Shown here: positions 1 through 9,693 of the stretch, piece by piece
Layout: each line of letters opens with the position of its first letter
How positions within the stretch are numbered: position 1 is the stretch's first letter
Assembly: GCA_041744575.1 (NCBI GenBank)
Contig: JBGTKP010000018.1
Location: 1 to 61,564 of the forward strand
DNA length: 61,564 bases
From: JTS-RE37 sp041744575
GTDB taxonomy: Bacteria > Bacteroidota > Bacteroidia > Flavobacteriales > Flavobacteriaceae
Direction: 5' to 3'
Program-made: the position numbers and the translations under genes
The notes under the pieces: model-generated
Databases searched by the model: none
What the model saw: only the letters and a program-made list of their open reading frames with translations
What the model was told of the DNA's origin: nothing

Positions 1-716
1 TCAAACCAGGCTTTGGCCTCTGCGAATTTCTGTTGGTATAACAGCGCCTTGCCCATATAGGCAGCAGCGGCCCACTTGTTCACGCGACCGGCTCCATTAT
101 TGTCCGGAAGATTATCATAAGCAAACTGAAAGTCCGCCTCAATCTGTGGATAGACATCGGTGGTATTGGGAACCAAAATTACTTCTGTAGGCAACAGGGT
201 TTCATCAAATACCGGAATACTGTTGAAATGCTTCTTAAGGTCAAAATAATAATGACCCCTTAAAAGCCGGGCTTCCCCTGCGATCCTTGCCGCGTCGGTT
301 TCGTTTACGTCCGTGGCAACAGTAAGCGCCTGCAACACTTTATTTGCACGGCTCACCCCTTCAAATCTCCCCCGCCACAAAGAATTGAGATCTCCCTGGG
401 TGGCATCATGTTCGTATCGCTGAACGGGGTTAATGGAGGAATAATCCCCCGCGTCTGTTCCCTTATTTGCCTCACCTCCCAGGATAGAACCGGTAATCCA
501 GTGATTAGGACCTTCAAACCGGTTTCCGAAAACCCCGTTCAGGGCCGAATAGGTTCCGATAAGAAGTCCTTCTATCCCGGCTTTGGTATTCACCTGTGCA
601 TCCGCAAGAGATCCTGTGGGCGCAATTTCGAGGAATTCGTCGCTACAGGAAACGGACACCATCATCAGGGCCAGCAACAGAACTGGAAGTTTTTTTAGTT
701 TAAAAATAGTTTTCAT
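1..716 (-). CDS. susD: SusD/RagB-family outer-membrane glycan-binding lipoprotein (partial, 3' end outside window)
   Basis: The minus-strand reading frame starts at an ATG at 716 and is still open at base 1, giving about 238 N-terminal residues. It begins with a lipoprotein signal (hydrophobic stretch, then VSVSC with Cys24), followed by the DEFLE-type start typical of SusD. TPR-like helical segments follow, including a stretch rich in ARLLRGHYYFDL, which is characteristic of RagB/SusD. The family sits on the outer leaflet of the outer membrane and presents oligosaccharides to the SusC channel. It lies 58 bp downstream of susC in the same orientation, the usual susC-susD order. The C-terminal half is missing only because the window ends. 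Confidence 0.93.
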   Translation of the reverse strand, partial: MKTIFKLKKLPVLLLALMMVSVSCSDEFLEIAPTGSLADAQVNTKAGIEGLLIGTYSALNGVFGNRFEGPNHWITGSILGGEANKGTDAGDYSSINPVQRYEHDATQGDLNSLWRGRFEGVSRANKVLQALTVATDVNETDAARIAGEARLLRGHYYFDLKKHFNSIPVFDETLLPTEVILVPNTTDVYPQIEADFQFAYDNLPDNNGAGRVNKWAAAAYMGKALLYQQKFAEAKAWF

Positions 717-774
717 AGTTTATTTTTGTTTTAAAGATATAAAAAATAGATACATCATTACCATAGGGTTGCGT

Positions 775-3700
775 TTATAGTCCTAATTCCAAGCTGATTA
801 AATAGCTGGGTGTTACTGGGTAGTTCCCAACATCGATACCAAAGTTGGTATCCGGACCGGCCACTACGGGATCTAGACCGGAATAATCGGTGAGTGTCCA
901 GATGTTGTTGGCGGCGATACCCAATTTCAGTTTACTCATGCCCCATTTTTCTATCATGTTGCTGTCAAAGGTATAAGCCAGTCCGAGACGCTGCAATCTC
1001 AGGAACGATCCGTCTTCCACATACCAGGAGTTAGCGGCCCCGCTCGTACTTAGGTTGGACGCGCTTTCCCAGATCGGGGCTGCGGCGTTGTTCCCCAGTT
1101 CAGGGGTCCATGACTGCTTGGCCAGCTGGCCTTTTGCGGAACCTTCAAATGTTCCGAAGAAATCAGTAAACCATTTTGACTGATTAAAGATTTCGTTACC
1201 TATGGAAGCATACCAGTACGTTTCAAATTCCAGATTCTTAAACCTGAGGTTGAGGGTGGCACCACCGGTATAATCGGGTACCGCACTTCCGATAAAGGTC
1301 CGGTCATCCGGGGTGATCGCCCCGTCCCCGTCCACATCTTCATAGCGGAAACGACCCAGCCCTTTTCCATCCTGGGCCGGAGAACTGTCCACTTCGGCCT
1401 GGCTGTTGAAATAGCCGATCACATTATATCCGAAGAAGGTAGAGATAGATTGTCCTACCGCGTTCCGGATAGGGTTAATGCCCCTGAACCCTGGTCCGTC
1501 GAAGAATTCGATGCCATTAGCAAGGAAAGTAATCTCATTGTCCAGAAAAGAATTGTTCAGGGTGAGGGTATAAGAGAAGTCCTCGGTAAAGTTACCCCTG
1601 GTGATAATCTGGAAATCGATCCCTTTATTGCTCATACTGGCGATATTCACGGAGGGGGCAGCGGCGAAGTTCCCCGTTACCCCTGCCAGTGGTACCTGGT
1701 AAAGAAGATCGCGGGTGTCTTTCTTCCACCAGTCAAGGATGAACTCCAGTTTATTGTCAAAGAAAGAGGCGTCAAATCCGATGTTGGTGGTTTCACTGGT
1801 TTCCCATTTTGCGTCGGGGTTTCCTATGCGGCTTTGAGCGAACCCTTCGTTTGCACCGCTGTTCTGCCCGTCAACAGGATAGAAAGTGTTGTTTCTGGAA
1901 GAGGCATATAAAAAATATTGGTTATTAGGATCCACATTGTTCGAGTTTCCCATTTCCCCCCATCCACCGCGGATCTTCAGGTCTGTGATAAGGTCCTGAT
2001 CCTGCATAAAAGGCTCTGCGATCACCCTCCAGGCGCCGGAAATCGCAGGGAATGTCCCGTAGCGGTTGTTGCCCCCGAAACGGGAGGCACCATCCCGACG
2101 GATGACCCCGGTGAGGTAATAGCGCTCATCAAAGTTGTAATCGAGTTTCCCGAAAAGGGAATAAAAGTTCACGCCTTTAAACTGCCCGCTATTCACGTTC
2201 GGGCTCTGTACCACATTCAGGCTTTGAAAATCAAGGTCGGTTGAGAAAGGATTGATCCCGTTTCCGTTGATAAACCTACCGGCACCCGTATTCAGGGCTT
2301 CAATACCTCCGAAAAGTTTAATTTTGTGCTTACCGAAGAGTTTCTCATAGGTGGCGGAATTGGTAAACACCCACTGGAAGTTATAGTTACTGCCTTCTGA
2401 GAAGGAGTTACTTGCCTCAGGCTCGGAATCCCCGAGGTATCTGTAGTTATAATTCACGAAATGGCCGTTGTTGTAAGCTCCACCAAGGCTGGTCCTGATA
2501 ACCAGTCCGTCAACCGGTTTTAGCAGCAGGTAAATATTGCCGAAACCGCCTATCCCGTAGCCGGTGTCATCACCTGCATTGAGCACTTGCTGACGCACCG
2601 GGTTTCTAGGGTTGTTAAAACCAGTAGCACGTGTGCTTGCAAAGCTTCCAAAATCATCATAAACAGGAATGATGGTCGGCATCCTGTAGGCGGAAAGGAT
2701 AACGGATTCTTCAGTAGCCCCGTTAACTCCACCACCTCCTCCAAAGCCTCCCACCGCCGAGCGGTAGGTTACCTGAAAATTCTCTCCGAAAGCCAACCAT
2801 GGGGTAACATCCCATTCTGAATTGAAACGCCCTGTATACCTCTGAAAATCATTGTTGAGGAGGATACCTGCCTGTTCCTGCAGGCTGAAGCCCATGTAGT
2901 AGCGGCCTCGGTCAGTTCCTCCGTTCACACCGAGGGTTAAGCGGGTAATAGGAGCTATGCGGGTAAGTTCCTTGTACCAGTTGGTACCGGCCAGATTCGG
3001 CCTTATCAGGAAAACGTTCTCCGGTTCCGCTTCGTAAGCCGCACGGATTGCAGCCAGGTCAACAGATCCAACAATGCCATTCGCTCCGTTCGCGTGAAGG
3101 AAGTCCGGGATCCTTGGAGTAGGATTGGATCCGTATTGCGGATGTGTGTATTGAACAGGCGTATTGGTAGCCGCCGCATTGTTCCTGTAGCCGATATGGG
3201 TGTATTCTGCCATATCAAGTGGGTTCAGGTTCTTTGGCGCTCCTGCCACGTTGGGATCGGATACGCCGCTGGATACATTTAGGAGGATCTCGGTTGGTTT
3301 GTTCTTGGATCCCTGCCGGGTCGTATAAACAACCACGCCATTGGCAGCCCTTGCTCCATAAATGGAAGCAGCGGCGGCATCTTTAAGTACGGTGGTGGTT
3401 TCGATATCGTCCGGATTCAGGAAATCGGTATTTCCTACCGGGACTCCATCCACAACATATAAGGGTTCATTTCCTCCGAAGGCTCCGAATCCACGTACCC
3501 TGATCTGGCTGGTGGTTCCTGGCTGACCGTTGGTCAGTACAGTAACCCCTGCAACCCGCCCCTGGAGTTGTTGTTCGATGTTACCGGATGGGATAGCTGC
3601 CAATTCCTCAGCTTTTACAATGGATACCGCAGCGGTGGTTTCCCGCTTGGTCTCTGTGGTGTATCCAGTTACTATAACTTCGTCAAGCGCCACCCCTTCT

Positions 3701-4119
3701 TCGAGGCTGACATTGATAGAAGTTTCGGATCCTACTGTTTGTTCCTGACTGTTGTATCCGGTATAGGAGAATACGAGTACAGCCCCTGCGGTAGCCTGGA
3801 TGGAATAGTTGCCATCAAAATCTGCCGAGGTTCCTACCGTTGTACCTTTTACAACTACGTTCGCACCTGGAAGAGGAACGCCCTCGGTGTCGGTTATCGT
3901 TCCTGTAATTACAGTCTGAGGGGCGTCTGCGACCGGCATGCTTTCAAACCCTGCCACATCCGCCGCATAAGCAGTAGAACCCAGCAGACAGAGAAGCAAA
4001 GAAAAAACCTTGAAATAAGTGGCAACTCGCCTCCTCTTACAAGGTTTTAACGATTGATAATCGTTTTTTTTCATCATAATCATTTTTTGTTTAGTTAGTT
4101 TTAAGTAATTGAGTTTCAA
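775..4119 (-). CDS. susC: SusC/RagA-family TonB-linked outer-membrane transporter
   Basis: This is a TonB-dependent channel of 1114 residues that imports glycan pieces captured by SusD. An N-terminal signal peptide ends near STAYA. A carboxypeptidase-D-like domain (about residues 70-145, TGTITDTEGVPLPGANV) follows, then the DEVIVTGY segment and the plug domain with the SusC signature around RVRGFG and LYVVDG. The remainder is a long beta-barrel. The first 15 residues (MKLNYLKLTKQKMIM) are poor for a signal peptide, so an internal Met at 4083, 4077 or 4074 may be the true start. It is the first gene of a susCD operon that faces away from the GMC oxidoreductase gene. Confidence 0.95.
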   Translation of the reverse strand: MKLNYLKLTKQKMIMMKKNDYQSLKPCKRRRVATYFKVFSLLLCLLGSTAYAADVAGFESMPVADAPQTVITGTITDTEGVPLPGANVVVKGTTVGTSADFDGNYSIQATAGAVLVFSYTGYNSQEQTVGSETSINVSLEEGVALDEVIVTGYTTETKRETTAAVSIVKAEELAAIPSGNIEQQLQGRVAGVTVLTNGQPGTTSQIRVRGFGAFGGNEPLYVVDGVPVGNTDFLNPDDIETTTVLKDAAAASIYGARAANGVVVYTTRQGSKNKPTEILLNVSSGVSDPNVAGAPKNLNPLDMAEYTHIGYRNNAAATNTPVQYTHPQYGSNPTPRIPDFLHANGANGIVGSVDLAAIRAAYEAEPENVFLIRPNLAGTNWYKELTRIAPITRLTLGVNGGTDRGRYYMGFSLQEQAGILLNNDFQRYTGRFNSEWDVTPWLAFGENFQVTYRSAVGGFGGGGGVNGATEESVILSAYRMPTIIPVYDDFGSFASTRATGFNNPRNPVRQQVLNAGDDTGYGIGGFGNIYLLLKPVDGLVIRTSLGGAYNNGHFVNYNYRYLGDSEPEASNSFSEGSNYNFQWVFTNSATYEKLFGKHKIKLFGGIEALNTGAGRFINGNGINPFSTDLDFQSLNVVQSPNVNSGQFKGVNFYSLFGKLDYNFDERYYLTGVIRRDGASRFGGNNRYGTFPAISGAWRVIAEPFMQDQDLITDLKIRGGWGEMGNSNNVDPNNQYFLYASSRNNTFYPVDGQNSGANEGFAQSRIGNPDAKWETSETTNIGFDASFFDNKLEFILDWWKKDTRDLLYQVPLAGVTGNFAAAPSVNIASMSNKGIDFQIITRGNFTEDFSYTLTLNNSFLDNEITFLANGIEFFDGPGFRGINPIRNAVGQSISTFFGYNVIGYFNSQAEVDSSPAQDGKGLGRFRYEDVDGDGAITPDDRTFIGSAVPDYTGGATLNLRFKNLEFETYWYASIGNEIFNQSKWFTDFFGTFEGSAKGQLAKQSWTPELGNNAAAPIWESASNLSTSGAANSWYVEDGSFLRLQRLGLAYTFDSNMIEKWGMSKLKLGIAANNIWTLTDYSGLDPVVAGPDTNFGIDVGNYPVTPSYLISLELGL

Positions 4120-4613
4120 GATTTTGCAATTCTAACAGCCGAAATCGTTTTCGTTAATATGTTAAAAAAACTACAAATTTTCGATAATATTAATAAATTA
4201 ATACATATAAAATACAGTTGTTGCCGTGTTTTTTGTTAAATCTTAGAATGATTCGCAGTGCCTATTCTATGGGGTTGTGCTGAATTTCTCTCAAAATACA
4301 GCTTTATTTAGGCTATAGGATTTACCCTTGCTAATGTCTTAAAAAAAACCTAAATAAATTATCACATTATTAATGATTTACACTATTATAAATTTACAGC
4401 CCCGGAATTCATAATATGACATTTTGAATCTTAATATTTTATGGATAATTCAAATTTTATGGCACTCGAAAGGGAGAAGTATTGAAGAATTCTCAATAAT
4501 TTATCGAAATGTTGGTGAACATCAGTGTATTTTTCAACCACATTGTGAACTCCTGAAAAAAGAATAGTAATTTCCTTTTCAATTTTCTAAATTGTGCCAA
4601 ATTCTCAAAATTC
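4120..4613. other. AT-rich divergent intergenic region
   Basis: These 494 bases separate susC (minus) from the GMC oxidoreductase gene (plus). The region is clearly more AT-rich than the flanking genes and has many A and T runs. No reading frame of note was found. A weak -7-like element for susC can be read on the minus strand near 4170-4180 (AAAATTTG, one mismatch to TAnnTTTG), with no convincing -33 element. No clear promoter was found for the plus-strand gene. Regulatory sites for the locus probably lie here, but none can be called with certainty. Confidence 0.5.
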
Positions 4614-6335
4614 ATGATGCAAATAAAAGAATCGCCCACGGTTTACGATGCCATCATCGTAGGATCCGGTGCCGGAGGAGGTATGTCTACCAAAGTGCTG
4701 GCCGATGCCGGATTAAAAGTGGCAGTTGTGGAAGCAGGCCCATTTTTTGATCCCGCCGATCCAAAGCAACAAACCCAATTGAAATGGCCGTATGAATCAC
4801 CGAGGAGAGGGGCCGGAACTTCGAGGGATTTCGGCGAATTCGACATGGCCTATGGAGGATGGGATATCGAGGGACAGCCCTACACCCACAAGGATGGAAC
4901 CAAATTTGACTGGTTTCGTTCACAAATGCTTGGGGGCAGAACGAATCACTGGGGACGTATTTCGCTAAGATTTGGCCCTAAGGATTTTAAACATAAGGAT
5001 GTGGATGGCCTGGGAGATAACTGGCCTATCAGCTATGATGATATAAAACCATATTATGATAAGCTTGACAAACTGATCGGCGTATTCGGCACCAATGAAG
5101 GATTGCCAAATGATCCGGATGGTTTTTTCCTTCCTCCTCCGAAGCCGAGGCTTCACGAATTATTTTACATAAAAGGCGCTTCAAAATCAAACATTCCCGT
5201 TATTCCTTCCCGCTTGTCCATGCTTACCAAAAAAATAAATGAGGACCGCGGGGTGTGCTTTTATTGTGGACAGTGTTCGCGCGCCTGCCAGGTTTACGCT
5301 GATTTCTCTTCCGGCTCCTGCCTCATTTTCCCTGCTCAGAAGAGCAGGGGACAGGTTGATCTTTTTGTGAATTCTATGGTGAGGGAAGTGATGGTCGATG
5401 CCGAAGGTAAGGCCACCGGGGTTTCCTATATCAACAGGGAGGATCGAAAGGAATACCAGTTGAAGGCCAAGGTGGTCATTCTGGCCGCATCGGCCTGCAG
5501 CTCTGCACAGATCCTGTTAAACAGTAAGAGCAAACAGCATCCCAACGGACTTGGGAACAGCAGTAATGTGGTCGGGAAATACCTTCATGATTCCACAGGC
5601 TCCAGCCGGGCAGGTTTTATCCCGGGATTGATGAACCGCAAAATTTACAATGAAGACGGGGTTGGGGGAATGCATGTATATACCCCATGGTGGCTTGACA
5701 ATAAAAACCTGGATTTTCCCAGAGGTTACCATATAGAGGTATGGGGCGGAATGGGAATGCCTAATTATGGGTTTGGATTTAACGCGAACGATTTCAACAA
5801 ATTCTTCGGCCTGCCGACAGGAGGATACGGAAATGGCCTGAGGGAGGATGTGAAAAAGTACTACGGCTCTGTCATCGGCTTTGGAGGCAGAGGGGAGTCT
5901 ATCGCCCTGGAAGATAACTATTGTGAAATCGATCCGACCACTGTGGACGAATTCGGTATCCCTGTCCTGCGGTTCCATTACAAGTGGTCAGATTTCGAAA
6001 GAAAACAGGCAAAACACATGCAGGAAACTTTTGAAGAGCTGATCAAAAACATGGGCGGTGAAGTGTTGGGCGATACCCCGGGTGCCGACCGTGACTACGG
6101 ACTGCACAACCCTGGGAATATCATTCACGAAGTGGGAACCACCAGGATGGGTGATGATCCTAAAAAGTCCGTCACCAACAAGTACCAGCAATTGCATGAT
6201 TGTAAGAATGTATTTATTACCGATGCCGGACCTTTTGTATCCCAGGCGGATAAGAATTGTACATGGACCATTCTCGCACTTTCTATGCGGGCCTCAGAAT
6301 ATATAGTTGATCAATTGAAAAAACAAAATATTTAA
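4614..6335 (+). CDS. GMC-family FAD-dependent oxidoreductase
   Basis: A 573-residue flavoprotein predicted to oxidise an alcohol group of a sugar or glycoside. The N-terminal FAD site reads GSGAGGG (about residues 17-23), followed by a glycine-rich AGL...VVEAG strand. The C-terminal GMC domain carries the conserved His within HEVGTTRMG and ends with an NPxxT-like region around ITDAGPFVSQADKN. A cysteine cluster (CFYCGQCSRAC, from about residue 215) lies in the middle. The protein has no signal peptide, but its partner gene begins 4 bp after its stop and carries a Tat-type signal, so co-export is likely. The family includes gluconate and sorbitol dehydrogenases; the actual substrate is unknown. 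Confidence 0.9.
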   Translation: MMQIKESPTVYDAIIVGSGAGGGMSTKVLADAGLKVAVVEAGPFFDPADPKQQTQLKWPYESPRRGAGTSRDFGEFDMAYGGWDIEGQPYTHKDGTKFDWFRSQMLGGRTNHWGRISLRFGPKDFKHKDVDGLGDNWPISYDDIKPYYDKLDKLIGVFGTNEGLPNDPDGFFLPPPKPRLHELFYIKGASKSNIPVIPSRLSMLTKKINEDRGVCFYCGQCSRACQVYADFSSGSCLIFPAQKSRGQVDLFVNSMVREVMVDAEGKATGVSYINREDRKEYQLKAKVVILAASACSSAQILLNSKSKQHPNGLGNSSNVVGKYLHDSTGSSRAGFIPGLMNRKIYNEDGVGGMHVYTPWWLDNKNLDFPRGYHIEVWGGMGMPNYGFGFNANDFNKFFGLPTGGYGNGLREDVKKYYGSVIGFGGRGESIALEDNYCEIDPTTVDEFGIPVLRFHYKWSDFERKQAKHMQETFEELIKNMGGEVLGDTPGADRDYGLHNPGNIIHEVGTTRMGDDPKKSVTNKYQQLHDCKNVFITDAGPFVSQADKNCTWTILALSMRASEYIVDQLKKQNI

Positions 6336-6339
6336 TATC

Positions 6340-7053
6340 ATGGACAGACGTAACAGTATAAAATCCATTATTCTGGGAACCGTTGCAGGAGGCCTCGCGG
6401 TCAATGGATGCAAGCCTGATACAGCGGGTACAGAGGAGGTTTCTGCGGTAAAAGCAGATGAAAAATATTTTGGCAGAACTCCTAAAGAACTGGAAGAAAT
6501 TGAGGAAATCAATGCAAAGCAGTTTTTTACTGACCATGAACTGGAGACAATCGGGGTCCTATCTAACCTGATACTTCCACCTGGTGAAAAAGGCGGGATC
6601 AAGGAAGCGGGAGTTCCAGAATTTATAGAATTTATGGCTAAGGATCTACCCGAGCTGCAGACGGATCTGAGGGGCGGACTGATGTGGCTGGATCACAAGA
6701 GCAATACTTCTTTCGAAAAGGAATTCAAAAATGCATCGGAAGTGCAACAAAAGCAATTACTGGACCCGATCGCATTTTATGACTCAAAAATTCCCATGTC
6801 GGCACAGCCAGTGGAGATCCAGTTTTTTGCACTCATGCGGAATCTGACACTCACCGGTTACTATACCTCCAGGATTGGCATTGAGGAACTGGGGTATAAA
6901 GGAAATACTCCGGCGGTGTGGGATGGGGTTCCGCAGGAGGTTCTTGATCAGCATGGGATGGCCTATGATGAGGCATGGATAGCCAAATGTGTTGACCAAA
7001 GCAAACGAGGGGTGATTGCTGAATGGGATGAAACCGGGAAGCTGCTGACTTAG
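6340..7053 (+). CDS. Gluconate 2-dehydrogenase subunit 3-like protein, Tat lipoprotein
   Basis: A 237-residue small subunit of a GMC-type membrane dehydrogenase. The N terminus has a twin-arginine signal (DRRNSIK), a hydrophobic stretch and a lipobox-like VNGC (Cys23), so it looks like a Tat-exported lipoprotein. The mature part matches the Gluconate_2-dh3 fold in size and in the TDHELETIGVLSNLILPP segment and the GYYTS region. It follows the GMC gene by 4 bp, so the two are surely co-expressed. In this family the small subunit carries the folded flavoprotein through the Tat system. No cytochrome c subunit gene follows. Confidence 0.87.
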   Translation: MDRRNSIKSIILGTVAGGLAVNGCKPDTAGTEEVSAVKADEKYFGRTPKELEEIEEINAKQFFTDHELETIGVLSNLILPPGEKGGIKEAGVPEFIEFMAKDLPELQTDLRGGLMWLDHKSNTSFEKEFKNASEVQQKQLLDPIAFYDSKIPMSAQPVEIQFFALMRNLTLTGYYTSRIGIEELGYKGNTPAVWDGVPQEVLDQHGMAYDEAWIAKCVDQSKRGVIAEWDETGKLLT

Positions 7054-7109
7054 GGCATTGCTCTGGTTTGACTGGATGTTTGCCTGGGCTTCCGAACTAT
7101 AGAATGTAA

Positions 7110-7142
7110 TTGGCTACCGGTAGTAACGTACCGATAATTTTA
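7110..7142 (+). promoter_or_regulatory. Possible promoter with palindromic operator upstream of the TIM-barrel isomerase gene
   Basis: A TTG at 7110-7112 and a near-consensus -7 element TAATTTTA (7135-7142, last base differs from TAnnTTTG) are 22 bases apart. Between them lies the perfect palindrome CTACCGGTAG (7114-7123), with a further CGGTA/TACCG pairing just downstream. A palindrome in promoter spacer DNA suggests a repressor or activator site. The leader to the ATG at 7154 would be very short, so this is tentative. Confidence 0.3.
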
Positions 7143-7153
7143 AAATAAGAAAA

Positions 7154-7987
7154 ATGAAAATAAAATTAATAATTCCGCTATTCATAATGACACTGAGTTT
7201 GGGAAGCAGCCTCCTCAGTGCTCAGGAGGTAGGATTACAATTGTACAGCCTGAGGGATCAATTCAAAAAAGATGTTCCCGGAAGTCTCGATCTGATCAGT
7301 TCATGGGGAATTACGAAACTTGAGGGTGGGGGTACCTATGGCATGTCTGTGACCGAATTTAAAAAAGAGTTATCAGATCGCGGTCTTGAGGTGGTAAGTG
7401 TTGGGGCAGGTTACGAAGAATTGCAGAATGATCTTCCAAAGGTCATACAGAATGCGAAGGATTTCGGGGTGCGTTATGTGATGTGTGCCTGGATTCCCCA
7501 TAAGGATAACAATTTTGATATTGAGAAAACCAAGGAAGCTGTCGCTGTTTTCAACAAGGCCGGTAGGGCGCTTAAAGCGGAGGGGCTTACGCTCGCCTAT
7601 CATGCACATGGTTATGAATTCCGACCCTATGAAGGCGGTACTTTATTCGATTTTATGGCAGAAAATGCGAAGGACTTTGCCTTTGAAATGGATGTGTACT
7701 GGGTGCAGCACGGAGGTGCAGATCCTATGGAGGTGTTGAACAAATATCCCGATAAATTTGTGCTGATGCACCTTAAAGATATGGCTGCCGGCGTGGCCGG
7801 AAATGATACGGGGCATGAAGATGTAGAGACCAATGTGGTCCTGGGTTCCGGTCAGATAGACATTGAAGGGTTGGTCCGAAGGGGTCGCGAACTTGGAATC
7901 GAATTCATGTTCATCGAAGATGAATCATCAAGGGTGGTCGAGCAGGTACCCCAAAGTCTTAAATTCCTCGAAGATATGGGGGAATAG
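7154..7987 (+). CDS. Secreted sugar phosphate isomerase/epimerase-like TIM-barrel protein
   Basis: A 277-residue protein of the xylose-isomerase-like (AP endonuclease 2) superfamily. A clear signal peptide ends at about residue 23 (LLSAQ), so it acts in the periplasm rather than on phosphosugars. The barrel begins at EVGLQLYSLRDQ, and the likely metal-binding and catalytic positions include LAYHAHGYEF, FEMDVYWVQHGG, LMHLKDM and the final MFIEDES strand. Members of this family in Bacteroidota glycan loci include 3-keto-glycoside lyases and epimerases. Placement after the GMC/subunit-3 pair fits work on an oxidised glycoside. The exact reaction is an inference. Confidence 0.85.
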   Translation: MKIKLIIPLFIMTLSLGSSLLSAQEVGLQLYSLRDQFKKDVPGSLDLISSWGITKLEGGGTYGMSVTEFKKELSDRGLEVVSVGAGYEELQNDLPKVIQNAKDFGVRYVMCAWIPHKDNNFDIEKTKEAVAVFNKAGRALKAEGLTLAYHAHGYEFRPYEGGTLFDFMAENAKDFAFEMDVYWVQHGGADPMEVLNKYPDKFVLMHLKDMAAGVAGNDTGHEDVETNVVLGSGQIDIEGLVRRGRELGIEFMFIEDESSRVVEQVPQSLKFLEDMGE

Positions 7988-7991
7988 GGGT

Positions 7992-9608
7992 ATGAAACCG
8001 CACTTTTTTTCTGTTGCCTTTTGCGGGTTCGGATGTTTGTTGAACAGCTGTTCTGAAGATGCAGCAATCGAAAATACTGTCCCTCCGAATATCATATGGC
8101 TCGTAGCAGAAGATGCATCTGCAGATTTTTTCCCTTTCTACGGTGATACAACGGTAACTTTACCACAACTCCAGGCACTTGCGCAGGAAGGCGTGGTATT
8201 CCTGAATGCCTATGCCCCGGTACCTGTCTGTGCGCCGGCGAGAAGTGCCATCATCACCGGGATGTATCCTACCACTTTAGGAACGCATAACATGCGCACC
8301 TACAATGGTTACGCCCCGGAAAACCAGCCAGGCCTTGGCATTCCAAATTATTCTCCTGTAATTCCGGATGGGGTCAGGATGTTTCCCGAATACCTTAGGA
8401 AAGCGGGATATTACTGCACCAATAATGCCAAGGAAGACTACAATTTCCGCAAATTACAGGGTGCGTGGGATGATAGTGGAACGAAAGCCCACTGGAGAAA
8501 CCGACCTGAGAATAGTCCTTTCTTTGCGGTTTTTAACTTTGGAGTCACACACGAATCCCAGATTTGGGAGCGGGGTAAGGATCCATTACTGGTTTCCCCT
8601 GAAACCGTTCCTGTCCCCTCATATTTCCCGAATGACAGCACTATTCGTCATGATCTGGCAGTGAATTACAGCAATCTGATCAGGCTGGATGAACAGGTTG
8701 GGGAAATTATGATGCAATTAAAGGAGGACGGCTTATACGAAAACAGCATTATATTTTTTTATTCAGATCATGGTGGGCCTTTCCCAAGGTACAAGCGGGC
8801 TTTATATGAAACCGGCATCAAAGTCCCGCTGGTTGTAAAATTCAGGGAGAATGAAAATGCGGGTACTACTGATGACCGCTTTATGAGTTTTATCGATCTG
8901 GCACCTACCATTCTTTCCCTGGCCGGAGTGGAACCGCCCGATGTGATGCAGGGAAAAGCGCAATTCGGTCCATATCAGGTCCAAAATAAATCGCAGTTTA
9001 TTTTTGCATCCGCAGATCGTTTTGATGAAGTGTATGACCGCTTAAGGGCAGTCAGGTCCGGAAAATTCAAATACATCCGGAATTTTAATCCCGGACGGAG
9101 CAACGCCGCAATCCTCGCATACAGAGAACAAATGCCCATGATGCGAAAAATGAGGGAGCTTCATTCCGCAGATTCCCTGGATGCTATACAGGCCTTGTGG
9201 TTTACACCCCAAAAACCGGAAGAAGAACTCTATAACCTCGAGGCAGACCCCAGGGAACTTAAAAACCTCGCTTCCGATTCTACTTTTATTGATACGCTGA
9301 TCCGTCTCAGAAAACAATTGGATCAATGGATTATTGAAACGAATGACCTTGGTCGGATCCCGGAAAAAGAGCTGGTAGAAAAATGGCTCCCTGATGGACA
9401 ACCGCGACAATTGCCTCCTTTGGAATTAGTGGAAACGGATTCTGTCCTTCAGCTTATTTCCGATCGTTCTGATGCCACTATCCTGTGGAAAGCACCCCAG
9501 GACAGTATCTGGCGACTCTACATGAAGCCAATTCCACTTGGCACCTCTTTTGAAGCTAAAGCTGAGCGCATCGGATTTAGGGAGAGCACAGTTTTAGTAT
9601 ATGATTAG
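7992..9608 (+). CDS. Sulfatase (formylglycine-dependent), lipoprotein
   Basis: A 538-residue sulfatase that removes sulfate esters from a glycan. The ATG at 7992 is preferred because the protein then begins with a signal peptide and lipobox (LLNSC, Cys20), just 4 bp after the preceding gene. The open frame also extends further upstream, but only inside that gene. The catalytic C-x-P-x-R motif reads CAPARS with Cys80, the residue to be converted to formylglycine. The metal and sulfate site includes E40/D41 and a later SDHGGP motif. The family's usual DD pair reads ED here. Sulfatases of this type are common in loci for sulfated marine polysaccharides. Confidence 0.9.
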   Translation: MKPHFFSVAFCGFGCLLNSCSEDAAIENTVPPNIIWLVAEDASADFFPFYGDTTVTLPQLQALAQEGVVFLNAYAPVPVCAPARSAIITGMYPTTLGTHNMRTYNGYAPENQPGLGIPNYSPVIPDGVRMFPEYLRKAGYYCTNNAKEDYNFRKLQGAWDDSGTKAHWRNRPENSPFFAVFNFGVTHESQIWERGKDPLLVSPETVPVPSYFPNDSTIRHDLAVNYSNLIRLDEQVGEIMMQLKEDGLYENSIIFFYSDHGGPFPRYKRALYETGIKVPLVVKFRENENAGTTDDRFMSFIDLAPTILSLAGVEPPDVMQGKAQFGPYQVQNKSQFIFASADRFDEVYDRLRAVRSGKFKYIRNFNPGRSNAAILAYREQMPMMRKMRELHSADSLDAIQALWFTPQKPEEELYNLEADPRELKNLASDSTFIDTLIRLRKQLDQWIIETNDLGRIPEKELVEKWLPDGQPRQLPPLELVETDSVLQLISDRSDATILWKAPQDSIWRLYMKPIPLGTSFEAKAERIGFRESTVLVYD

Positions 9609-9693
9609 ATTACAGGTTATAAGGCTTTAAAAAAAAGACAACGCGCTCCCTTTTGCATTCAGTCGGATAACCTTTCGGAAAATCCGGGACTTC

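Noticed and set aside
1450..2244. Plus-strand open frames within susC
   Set aside because: They are shadow frames of a high-confidence gene on the other strand.
7863..7991. Longer N terminus for the first sulfatase
   Set aside because: It would lie inside the TIM-barrel gene and hide the lipoprotein signal that starts at 7992.
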